In this document: piece by piece, positions 1-10,900 of the stretch
How the letters are laid out: each line of letters opens with the position of its first letter
How positions within the stretch are numbered: the stretch's first letter is position 1
Source: Rugalucina vietnamica
Taxonomy: Eukaryota > Mollusca > Bivalvia > Lucinida > Lucinidae
Assembly (NCBI GenBank): GCA_964017185.1
Contig: OZ024871.1
Span: 62,299,226-62,363,225, forward strand
Reading direction: 5' to 3'
DNA length: 64,000 nt
Position numbers and translations under genes: made by a program
Notes under the pieces: generated by a model
Told to the model about the DNA's origin: nothing
Seen by the model: only the letters and a program-made list of their open reading frames with translations
Databases searched by the model: none

Positions 1-508
1 AACACTATGTAAATAGCACATTTTCAAGGTGACCTAGATTTTGACCTCTAGCCCCACCCCCCGGGCATGGACCCAAGGTCCAAACTGACAGAAACAAAGC
101 AAACCCTATAGGGTACCTATGGTTAAAATATGAATGGTTTCTGATCATTTATTCATGAGATATACACCACCAGTGAAACTTAAACCAAAACTTTGACCCA
201 AAGTAAAGGTGTCCTAGATTTTGACCTCTAGCCCCACCCCCCGGGCATGGACCCAGGGTCCAAACTCACAGAAATAAAGCAAACCCTATAGGGTACCTAT
301 GGTTAAAATATGAATGGTTTCTGATCATTAGTTCATGAGATATACACCACCAGAGAAACTTTAACAAAAACTTTGACATAAATTCCACGAACGTTCCGGA
401 ATAACGAACGAACTAACGAACGAACTAACGAACAAACCAACGAACATACGAACGGAAAAGCCAAAACTATATACCCGTCGGCATAAATGCCGGGCGTATA
501 AATATAGG
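1..508 (+). mobile_element. 3' part of a tandem-core (pearl/HINE-like) element, 180-bp monomers
   Basis: Two 180-bp monomers (31-210 and 211-390) begin with CCTAGATTTTGACCTCTAGC. They are followed by an (ACGA)n-like tail (about 386-455) and a terminal hairpin (about 469-503, arms CGGCAT / ATGCCG). The same monomer family recurs at 49876-50645. Tandem core, microsatellite and 3' hairpin is the layout known for pearl/HINE elements. The 5' end lies left of the window. Confidence 0.65.
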
Positions 509-641
509 ATTTGGGGACAAAATATAGGAAGCTCTGAAAATATAGAAAAAAAAAATAGGAAAAATAGGAGCAGTGGGCAGCCTGAATCTGTCCTCCTGAC
601 TTTGCTACATTATGTACAACTGTAGCACACTACTGCATTAC

Positions 642-852
642 CTGGTGTAGTTGTAGCCCAGTCCACAGCAAACCCCTCCACCTGGTGACCAGAGAATGTG
701 AACACAGGTGATGGGGACTCCTCACTCCGGGTATACTCTGCCATGACACTGGAGTCATTGACTGCATGGAGGGGCCGAGTCAGGTCCCAGATATGAACCT
801 TCCCTCTGTCTGACCAGGTGGCGGCCAACATCTTCTCCTTAACTTTGGTGGC
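642..852 (-). CDS. GRWD1: GRWD1 internal exon: start of the WD40 propeller
   Basis: This 211-bp exon encodes 70 codons plus one base. It starts after a CTCTAG acceptor (854-853) and ends at CCAG followed by donor GTAATG (GT at 641-640). The peptide includes LAATWSDRGKVHIWDLTRPL and later FSGHQVEGFAVDW, matching the first WD strand of glutamate-rich WD-repeat protein 1. That family acts in the nucleolus in ribosome biogenesis, as a chaperone partner of ribosomal protein L3, and binds histones. The phase-0 start joins the upstream acidic exon seamlessly: NRVR followed by ATKVKEKM has the same spacing as in vertebrate GRWD1. The donor interrupts a Gly codon in phase 1. Positions 1-641 hold no further exon, so the rest of the propeller lies outside the window. 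A tandem-core repeat element begins about 10 bp from the acceptor, so the branch-point region of this exon is repeat-derived. Homology is recognised from memory of the family, without a search. Confidence 0.9.
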
Positions 853-862
853 CTAGAGGAGA

Positions 863-2336
863 CCAGAGGACCAATGGTCCTGTAAACGCTCACCTGAGAT
901 CTGCTGTATATAGGAATGTTATAAAATATAGTCCCAGTATAAGGGCAGATGAAGCCCTTGGGCCATTTTTTTCAGAATAATCAATATACTGTCCATACAA
1001 GTTTTTCCCTTCAAATGACATTTTAACAGTTTACCCATTCATATACATAGGCAACCCATGTTGACCTTGCCTTAAAATAGGTCAAGGTTATCACAGGGTC
1101 ATGATTTATAAATACATTGTTTGAGTCACTGAAGCCTCATGCCAAATTTCTTAGAAATCGGTCCACCGGTTCCGGAGAAGATTTTTGAAGGGTTTATACC
1201 ATATATGGGCATGGCGGCCATCTTGGTCATGTGACCTTGATTATTTATATACACATTGATTCCCCCATTCTATAGATGCTTCACATGAAATTTGGCTTTG
1301 ATTGGCCAAGGGGTTTCACAGGAGAAGATGTTTGAATATTATGGTAATATACATGTATAATGCCCCGGGACTGGGGCAAATGAGCCCCTGGGGTCCAATT
1401 TTTTTCAGAATCATTAATATTCAGTCCTACTGCCCATTTCCTGCAAGACTTTTACTTTAAATGACATTTTAAAAGTTTTCCCCATTCAAATGCATTGGCG
1501 ACCTATGTTGACCTTGCTGTAAAATAGGTCAAGGTCATCCAAAGGTCATAATTTATAAATACATTGTAGTACTTCTGTCCCCAATGCCTCATGCCAAGTT
1601 TTGTTGAAATCGGTCCATTGGTTCAGGAGAAGAAGAATTTTAAAGGGTTTTTACCATATATGGGTATGGCGGCCATCTTGGACATGTGACCTGGATTATT
1701 TATAAACACATTGATTCCCACTTCCCATAGATGCTTCCTATAAAATTGGGCTTTGATTGGCCAAGTGGTTTAAGAGAAGAAGATCTTTGAATATTTTTGT
1801 AATATACATGTATATTGCCCCGGTGGGGGCAGAATAACCCCTGGGGTCCAAATTTTTTTCAGAATTACCTACCTTCAGTCCATTTGCCCATTTCCTGCAA
1901 GATTTGCCTTTCAAATGACATTTTAACAATTTTACGCATTCAAATGCATGGGTGACCTATGTTGACCTTGCTGTAAAATAGGTCAAGGTCATCCAAAGGT
2001 CATAATTTATAAACACATTGTAGTACTCTAGTCCCTGATGCTTCATGCCAAGTTTCGTTGAAATCAGTCCAGTGGTTCCGGACAAGAAGAACTTTGAAGA
2101 GTTTTTACCATATATGGGCATGGCCGCCATCTTGGTAACGTGACCTGGATTATTTATAAACACATTGGTTCCCCCTTCCTATAGATGCTTCATATAAAAT
2201 TTGGCTTTGATTGGCAAAGCGGTTTCAGAGAAGATCTTTAAAATGGTGGACATCGGATGGACGGACGACGGATGGACGCCGGATCATGGCCAGCCTAAAA
2301 GCTCACCTTGTGAGCCTAACGGCTCAGGTGAGCTAA
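863..2336 (+). mobile_element. HINE-like element A (1.47 kb, three ~455-bp monomers)
   Basis: The 5' end carries the palindrome GGACCAATGGTCC and then GCTCACCTGAG. Three degenerate ~455-bp monomers follow, each with a GTTGACCTTGC...AGGTCAAGGTCA block and a CATATATGGGCATGGCGGCC-type block. An ACGG-rich tail and the hairpin GAGCCTAACGGCTC within CTCACC...AGGTGAGCTAA close the element. The 5' CTCACCTGAG and 3' CTCAGGTGAG are inverted complements. No coding capacity is evident. It starts ~10 bp from a GRWD1 acceptor. Confidence 0.75.
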
Positions 2337-2444
2337 AAATGGAATTGCTCAGTCAATGGTAGTGTTAATTTCCATTAATATTTCACTGCTTAAAACAGCT
2401 AAAGGAACACAAATTACTTTCTCTTATCATCATTACAGAAAAAA

Positions 2445-4346
2445 CCAGAGGACCAATGATCCTGTAAACGCTCACCTGAGATCTGCTGCATATACCAATA
2501 AACATGTTTGAATATTATGGTATTTAACCCCAGTGCAGGGGCAGATTTCCCTTCAAACGATATTTTAACAGTTTTCCTAATTCAAATGCATGGGCAACAC
2601 ATGTTGACCTTGCCATAAACTGGGTCAAGGTCATCACAGGGTCATGATTTATATACACATTGGAGTACTTTAGCCATCGATGCTTCACGCCATGTTTCCT
2701 TGAAATCAGTCTATTGGTTTAAGAGAAGAAGATTTTTGAAGGGTTTTTGCCATATATGGGCATGGCGGCCATCTTGGTCATGTGACCTAAATTATTAATA
2801 TACACATTGGTTCCCCCATCCTATGGATGCTTCACTTAAAATTTGGCTTTAATTGGCCAAGCAGTTTCAGAGGAGAAGATTTTTGAATATTATGTTAATA
2901 TACATGTATATTGCCCCGGGGTGGGGCCATATAAGCCATTGGGTACAACTTTTTTCAGAATCATTAATATTCAGTCCTACTAACCATTTCCTGCAAGATT
3001 TTCACCTCAAATGACTGTTTAAAAGTTTTCCCCATACAAATACATTAGCGACCTACGTTGACCTTGTCGTAAAATAGGTCAAGGTCACCACAGGGTCATG
3101 ATTTATATACACATTGTAGTACTTTAGCCATCAATGCTTCATGCCAAGTTTCTTTGAAATCAGTCTACCAATTTCGGAGAAGAAGATTTTTGAAGGGTTT
3201 TTACCATATATGGGTATGGCGGCCATCTTGGTCATGTGACCTAGATTATTTATACACATTGATTCCCCCATTCTATAGATGCTTCACATAAAATTTGGCT
3301 TTGTTTGGCCAAGCGGTTTCAGAGGAGAAGACATTTGAATATTATGGAGATATACACGTATATTGCCCCGGGGAAGGGGCACATGAGCCCCTCGGGTCCA
3401 ATTTTTTTCAGAATCATTAATATTCAGTCCTACTGCCCATTTCCTGCAAGACTTTCACTTTAAATGGCATTTTAAAAGTTTTCCCCATCCAAATGCATTA
3501 GCGACCTATGTTGACCTTGCCATAAAATAGGTCAAGGTCACCACAGGGTCATAATTTATATACACATTGGAGTACTTTAGCCATCGATGCTTCACGCCAT
3601 GTTTCCTTGAAATCAGTCTATTGGTTTAAGAGAAGAAGATTTTTGAAGGGTTTTTGCCATATATGGGCATGGCGGCCGTCTAGGTCATGGAACCTAAATT
3701 ATTAATATACACATTGGTTCCCCCATCCTATGCATGCTTCACATAAAATTTGGCTTTAATTGGCCAAGCAGTTTCAGAGGAGAAGAATTTTGAATATTAT
3801 GTTAATATACATGTATATTGCCCCGGGGTGGGGCCATATAAGCCCTTGGGTACAACTTTTTTCAGAATCATTAATATTCAGTCCTACTGCCCATTTCCTG
3901 CAAGACTTTCACTTTAAATGACATTTTAAAAGTTTTCCCCATTCAAATGCATTAGCGACCTATGTTGACCTTGCCGTAAAATAGGTCAAGGTCACCACAG
4001 GGTCATGATTTATATATACATTGTAGTGCTTGAGCCATTGATGCTTCATGTCAAGTTTCGTTGAAATCAGTCCACCGGTTCTGGAGAAGAAGATTTTTGA
4101 AGGGTTTTTACCATATATGGGTATGGCGGCCATCTTGGTCATGTGACCTGGATACTTATATACACATTGGTTCCCCCTTCCTATAGATGCTTCATATAAA
4201 ATTTGGCTTTGATTGGCCAAGCGGTTTCAGAGAAGATCTTTGAAAATGGTGGACGACGGACGGACGACGACGACGACGGACTGACGCCGGAGCATGGGTA
4301 TACTATAAGCTCACCTGTGAGCCTTCGGCTCAGGTGAGCTAAAAAT
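2445..4346 (+). mobile_element. HINE-like element B (1.9 kb, four ~455-bp monomers)
   Basis: It has the same ends and monomer as element A, with four monomers; the GTTGACCTTGC block recurs near 2602, 3057, 3510 and 3964. An ACGACGACGG tail lies at about 4252-4290, and the 3' hairpin is GAGCCTTCGGCTC. About 108 bp of unique DNA separate it from A. Confidence 0.75.
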
Positions 4347-5097
4347 GTAATCATGACATTCAGACATTTTTGGAAACTTAATACAAGAATGTTGAGACAT
4401 TGAACTCCATACCTCATGAAAAGTATTACACCATCATTCCTTGTAAAGTTTATCCGATATCCTGATAAATTGCATTGTAAATATTATGCTGCAGAGAATA
4501 CCATTAATCCAAAATGGTCCTATAAACATTTTGAACATAACTTTAACAGGTTATCAAAACAATAACTGAATCAAGTTATTAAAGCATATGAAATTATCTT
4601 CCTCTCCAAGATGTAAGAGTAAGCTTTTCTTGGATATTTTTTGGCTAAAAAATCACTTATATAAGTTATGATTTGAATCAGCGATATCATCAATATTAAC
4701 TTGCTTGCTCTATTATCAGTCAGGGACAAAACCTAAACAAGTTATAAAAAAAATAACTGAAACAAGTTATTAATACACTTTAAATGATCTCCCTTTCCAA
4801 GATGTTAGAGTTCACTTTTCTTGGATATTTTTTTCAGATCAAAAAACCACTTATATAAGTTATGCTTTTATTAGTAATTATGACAATATTAACTTGAATA
4901 GGTTATTAGTATCATTACCCCACTTGTCTTTGAGGTACCTGCGTACCACTTTTTAGACTATGCGTACTAAGAAATTCTTTTGTAGTAGCTACATTAAAGT
5001 TACATCATCCTAGGAAAATTGTCTAGACATGTGCCAAAATTCTTGTAAGGTGGGAACAGATGTTTTAAAATCAGGGATTTTGCCATTCTGATACCAA
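4347..5097. other. Gene-free AT-rich spacer with internal inverted and direct repeats
   Basis: No gene is seen. Motifs such as AACAAGTTAT and ATAACTGAAACAAGTTATT recur in both orientations (near 4555 and 4745). A degenerate direct repeat of 4950-5050 is found at 7380-7480. Confidence 0.5.
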
Positions 5098-7332
5098 AAC
5101 TAGAGGACCATTGGTCCTGTAGCTCACCTGAGAGATTATCACATTGTAAGCTCATGAGATTTAAATTAATTGAGAATCGACCAATGAAAGTCTATGCATG
5201 GACACTATTGACCCCCGGGCCGGGGCATGGCCAAATTAGACCCAGGGGCATGACTGGCACAATTTATAATGGGGACTACCAAACATTGCTACATACAAAA
5301 TATAGAAGCTCTGGGCCTTTTGGTTTCAGAGAAGAAGATTTTTGTTAGTTTTTCCCATTGTAAATCTATGGAGACTATCTACCCCCGGGGCGTGGCCAAA
5401 TTTGACCCCAGAGGCATGGCTGGCACAATTTATGTAGAGGACCATTAGCCATTGCCACATACAAAATATCAAAGCTGTGTGCCCTGTGGTTTCAGAGAAG
5501 AAGATTTTTGAATTTTTTTCCCATAGCAAGTCTATTGAGACTATCAACCTCCGGGGCCTGGCCAAATTTGACCCCAGGGGCATGAATGGCACAATGTATG
5601 TAGAGGACCATTAGCCATTGCTACATACCAAATATCAAGCTGTGGGCCTAGTGGTTTCAGAGAAGATTTTTTATTTTTTTTCCCATAGTAAGTCTTTGGA
5701 GACTATCAACCCCCGGGGCGTGGCCAAATTTGACCCAAGGGGCATGAATGGCACAATTAATGTAGAGGACCATTAGCCATTGCTACATACCAAATATCAA
5801 AGCTGTGGGCCTAGTGGTTTCAGAGAAGAAGATTTTTTTAGTTTTTCCTATTGTAGGTCTATGGAGACCATCGACCCCCAGGGCGTGGCCAAATTTGACC
5901 CCAGGGACATGATTGGCACAATTTATGTAGAGGACCATTAGCCATTGCCACATACAAAATATCAAAGCTGTGGGCCCTGTGGTTTCAGAGAAGAAGATTT
6001 TTTAATTTTTTTCCCATAGTAAGTCTATGGAGACTATCAACCCCCGGGGCGTGGCCAAATTTGACCCCAGGGGCATGAATGGCACAATTTATGTAGAGGA
6101 CCATTAGCCATTGCTACATACCAAATATCAAAGCTGTTGGCCTGGTGGTTTCAGAGAAGAAGATTTTTTTAGATTTTTTTTCCTATTGTAGGTCTATGGA
6201 GACCATCGACCCCCGGGGCGTGGCCAAATTTGACCCAAGGGGCATGATTGGCACAATTTATGTAGAGGACCATTAGCCATTGCCACATACAAAATATCAA
6301 AGCTGTGGGCCCTGTGGTTTCAGAGAAGAAGATTTTTGAATTTTTTTCCCATAGTAAGTCTATGGAGACTATCAACCCCCGGGGCGTGGCCAAATTTGAC
6401 CCCAGGGGCATGAATGGCACAATTTATGTAGAGGACCATTAGCCATTGCTACATACCAAATTTCAAAGCTGTGGGCCTAGTGGTTTCAGAGAAGATTTTT
6501 TTAGTTTTTCCAATTGTAAGTCTATGGAGACTATCGACCCCCGGGGCGTGGCCAAATCTGACCCCAGGGGCATGGCTGGCACAATTTATGTAGAGGACCA
6601 TTAGCCATTGCCACATGCCAAATATCAAAGCTGTGGGCCCTGTGGTTTCAGAGAAGAAGATTTTTGATTTTTTTTCCCATAGTAAGTCTATGGAGACTAT
6701 CGACCCCCGGGGCGTGGCCAAATTTGACCCCAGGGGCATGAATGGCACAATTTATGTAGAGGACCATTAGCCATTGCTACATACCAAATATCAACGCTGT
6801 GGGCCTAGTGGTTTCAGAGAAGAAGATTTTTTTAGTTTTTCCCATTGTAAGTCTGTGGGACCTATCTGTTGCCATGGAAACCACAATTTTGATACAATCT
6901 GCTCCAAAACCTAATGCCATCAATCCCCCAACCCAATTATGGTTCATTAAATTTGATCAAGATCGACCTACTAGCTTCAGAAATATTCTTCTTTGAAATT
7001 GTGGACGGACGACGACGACGACGGACGACGACGACGGACGACGGATGCCTGCCTATCCTATAAGCTCACCTGTGAGCCTTCGGCTCAGGTGAGCTAAAAA
7101 TGCATAAAAAACTGAAATTTTCAAAATCTTAATGGTATATACTAACTTTCAGCCATGTGAGTATAAAGCTCTCATCTTGCTGCATCTCCCATTAACATTT
7201 TAATTATGTAAAACCCTGCATATTACAATTAAATTCAGAAAAACTTCACAGATTTTGACTGATGCAGGGAAAATGAAAAATAACTTGTTTCAGTTATTTT
7301 TTTTATAACTTGTTTAGGTTTTGTCCCTGACT
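4718..7332. repeat. 53-bp perfect inverted repeat flanking element C
   Basis: Positions 4718-4770 and 7280-7332 are exact reverse complements over 53 bp. The left arm begins AGTCAGGGACAAAACC and contains an A8 tract matched by a T8 tract on the right. The arms enclose 2.5 kb containing all of element C, so C may have inserted between the arms of an older palindromic repeat. Confidence 0.85.
5098..7095 (+). mobile_element. HINE-like element C (2.0 kb, ~165-bp monomers)
   Basis: The 5' end is GAGGACCATTGGTCCTGTAG then CTCACCTGAG, and the 3' end has a (GACGAC)n tail (about 7002-7048) and hairpin GAGCCTTCGGCTC. The ends are those of A and B, but the core is a different ~165-bp monomer, about ten copies, each with CCCCGGGGCGTGGCC, a GACCCCAGGGGCAT block and a GGTTTCAGAGAAGAAGATTT block. 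The short minus-strand frames here all repeat the same translated monomer and are not genes. A GTTGCCATGGAAAC sequence lies at 6868-6881. Confidence 0.75.
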
Positions 7333-7730
7333 GATTATTATTGCTACCATATTAGTCTTCAAACAATGTGCTAACAACTTTTTTGACGATGCATACAAAG
7401 AAATTTGATTGTGATTACCAAATTGAATATCTTCCTAGGGAAAATGTGGAGACATTTGGCAAAATTGCACTATTAGGTATGGATACAAGATTTGACCTTT
7501 TTGATGAATAAAGCTCTTGCCTAACAGCACCTGTTTTGATGACGCAAAGCTATTCGAATTTCAAATAGATAAAGGAAACAGTGGACAATTTTGACCGATC
7601 CAGGAGAAAAATTAACACAATTGAGTTACCTTTTTAAGGATACCTGTTAAGGTTATGTCCATGACTGTTTAATTTTCATTCAAGAAGAAAAACGATTCTT
7701 GTCTTTATCTAAGTGACCTACCCCTTAGAA

Positions 7731-7830
7731 GCCTCCTTGGCAAAGTGGCTAAGCCACATGCTTTGTAAACCAGGGGTCGCAGGTTCGATCCTGGGCTTCT
7801 CTTGTCCTTCAGATTGAGACTATAAACCAA
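7731..7830 (+). repeat. tRNA-Thr-like pseudogene / SINE head
   Basis: The sequence has a perfect A box, TGGCAAAGTGG (7738-7748), and a B box, GGTTCGATCC (7782-7791). A CTTTGTAAACCAGGGGTCG stretch (7761-7779) resembles the tRNA-Thr(TGT) anticodon and variable region. The acceptor stem does not pair and the T-loop lacks a base, so it is unlikely to be a working tRNA. The following ACTATAAACCAAGGTCCC (7820-7837) resembles the conserved core of some metazoan SINEs, from memory only. No clear 3' tail is visible because the minisatellite begins soon after. Confidence 0.55.
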
Positions 7831-7969
7831 GGTCCCATGACAATTTTCCTGATCAAACTGCTGACAAGGACATACCATGACAAGGCTGGAGACTATGCTG
7901 TACCCAATGTGTTAAGTCCAAGGGACCTAGTCTTCAAACATGACTTACGGACAAAAACTGTACACACAA

Positions 7970-10900
7970 TGACAGCCCCTGATTTGTGTGTTACTAGTGC
8001 TGTCTCAAGCTCATTGTCCTACCCTAGTTCTATTGACAGCCCCTGTCTTGTGTGTGACTAGTGCTGTCGCCAGCTCAGTGACCTACCCTGATTCTATTGA
8101 CAGCCCCTGTCTTGTGTGTGACTAGTGCTGTCGCCAGCTCAGTGACCTACCCTGATTCTATTGACAGCCCCAGACTTGACTGTGACTAGTCCTGCCACCA
8201 GCTCAGTGACCTACCCTGATTCTATTGACAACCCCAGACTTGTCTGTGACTAGTCCTGCCGCCAGCTCAGTGACCTACCCTGATTCTATTGACAGGCCCA
8301 GACTTGTCTGTGACTAGTCCTGCCACCAGCTCAGTGACCTACCCTGATTCTATTGACAGCCCCAGACTTGTCTGTGACTAGTCCTGCCACCAGCTCAGTG
8401 ACCTACCCTGATTCTATTGACAGCCCCAGACTTGACTGTGACTAGTCCTGCCACCAGCTCAGTGACCTACCCTGATTCTATTGACAGCCCCAGACTTGTC
8501 TGTGACTAGTGCTGTCACCAGCTCAGTGACCTACCCTGATTCTATTGACAACCCCAGACTTGTCTGTGACTAGTGCTGCCACCAGCTCAGTGACCTACCC
8601 TGATTCTATTGACAGCCCCAGACTTGTCTGTGACTAGTGCTGCCGCCAGCTCAGTGACCTACCCTGATTCTATTGACAGCCACTGACTTGTCTGTGACTA
8701 GTCCTGCCACCAGCTCAGTGACCTACCCTGATTCTATTGACAGCCCCAGACTTGTCTGTGACTAGTGCTGTCGCCAGCTCAGTGACCTACCCTGATTCTA
8801 CTGACAGCCCCAGACTTGTCTGTGACTAGTGCTGTCCCAGCTCAGTGACCTACCCTGATTCTATTGACAGCCCCAGACTTGTCTGTGACTAGTGCTGTCG
8901 CCAGCTCAGTGACCTACCCTGATTCTATTGACAGCCCCAGACTTGACTGTGACTAGTCCTGCCACCAGCTCAGTGACCTACCCTGATTCTATTGACAGCC
9001 ACTGACTTGTCTGTGACTAGTGCTGCCGCCAGCTCAGTGACCTACCCTGATTCTATTGACAGCCCCAGACTTGTCTGTGACTAGTGCTGTCGCCAGCTCA
9101 GTGACCTACCCTGATTCTATTGACAGCCCCAGACTTGACTGTGACTAGTCCTGCCACCAGCTCAGTGACCTACCCTGATTCTATTGACAGCCACTGACTT
9201 GTCTGTGACTAGTGCTGCCGCCAGCTCAGTGACCTACCCTGATTCTATTGACAGCCCCAGACTTGTCTGTGACTAGTCCTGCCACCAGCTCAGTGACCTA
9301 CCCTGATTCTATTGACAGCCCCTGACTTGTCTGTGACTAGTGCTGTCTCCAGCTCAGTGACCTACCCTGATTCTATTGACAGCCACTGACTTGTCTGTGA
9401 CTAGTCCTGCCACCAGCTCAGTGACCTACCCTGATTCTATTGACAGCCCCAGACTTGTCTGTGACTAGTCCTGCCACCAGCTCAGTGACCTACCCTGATT
9501 CTATTGACAGCCCCTGACTTGTCTGTGACTAGTCCTGCCACCAGCTCAGTGACCTACCCTGATTCTATTGACAGCCCCAGACTTGTCTGTGACTAGTCCT
9601 GCCACCAGCTCAGTGACCTACCCTGATTCTATTGACAGCCCCAGACTTGTCTGTGACTAGTGCTGCCGCCAGCTCAGTGACCTACCCTGATTCTATTGAC
9701 AGCCCCTGACTTGTCTGTGACTAGTGCTGCCGCCAGCTCAGTGACCTACCCTGATTCTATTGACAACCACTGACTTGTCTGTGACTAGTCCTGCCACCAG
9801 CTCAGTGACCTACCCTGATTCTATTGACAGCCCCAGACTTGTCTGTGACTAGTGCTGCCACCAGCTCAGTGACCTACCCTGATTCTATTGACAGCCACTG
9901 ACTTGTCTGTGACTAGTCCTGCCACCAGCTCAGTGACCTACCCTGATTCTATTGACAACCCCAGACTTGTCTGTGACTAGTGCTGCCGCCAGCTCAGTGA
10001 CCTACCCTGATTCTATTGACAGCCCCAGACTTGTCTGTGACTAGTCCTGCCACCAGCTCAGTGACCTACCCTGATTCTATTGACAGCCACTGACTTGTCT
10101 GTGACTAGTCCTGCCACCAGCTCAGTGACCTACCCTGATTCTATTGACAGCCACTGACTTGTCTGTGACTAGTCCTGCCACCAGCTCAGTGACCTACCCT
10201 GATTCTATTGACAGCCCCAGACTTGTCTGTGACTAGTGCTGTCGCCAGCTCAGTGACCTACCCTGATTCTATTGACAGCCCCAGACTTGACTGTGACTAG
10301 TCCTGCCACCAGCTCAGTGACCTACCCTGATTCTATTGACAGCCCCAGACTTGTCTGTGACTAGTGCTGCCGCCAGCTCAGTGACCTACCCTGATTCTAT
10401 TGACAGCCCCAGACTTGTCTGTGACTAGTCCTGCCACCAGCTCAGTGACCTACCCTGATTCTATTGACAGCCCCAGACTTGTCTGTGACTAGTGCTGCCG
10501 CCAGCTCAGTGACCTACCCTGATTCTATTGACAGCCCCAGACTTGTCTGTGACTAGTGCTGTCGCCATCTCAGTGACCTACCCTGATTCTATTGACAGCC
10601 CCAGACTTGACTGTGACTAGTCCTGCCACCAGCTCAGTGACCTACCCTGATTCTATTGACAGCCACTGACTTGTCTGTGACTAGTGCTGTCGCCAGCTCA
10701 CTGACCTACCCTGATTCTATTGACAGCCACTGACTTGTCTGTGACTAGTGCTGTCGCCAGCTCACTGACCTACCCTGATTCTATTGACAGCCACTGACTT
10801 GTCTGTGACTAGTGCTGTCCCAGCTCAGTGACCTACCCTGATTCTATTGACAGCCCCTGACTTGTCTGTGACTAGTGCTGCCGCCAGCTCAGTGACCTAC

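Noticed and set aside
610-641. Extension of the GRWD1 exon to the stop at 610
   Set aside because: A GTAATG donor at 641 follows CCAG, and the codons beyond it (CNAVVCYSCT-like) lose family similarity.
5326-6748. Short minus-strand frames with the shared peptide MWQWLMVLYIN
   Set aside because: They are translations of the ~165-bp core monomer of element C; frame and ends vary between copies.
7727-7800. Functional 74-nt tRNA with a perfect AGAAGCC/GGCTTCT acceptor stem
   Set aside because: With that acceptor stem the A box starts four bases too late; with the A box in register the acceptor stem does not pair, and the T-loop is one base short.
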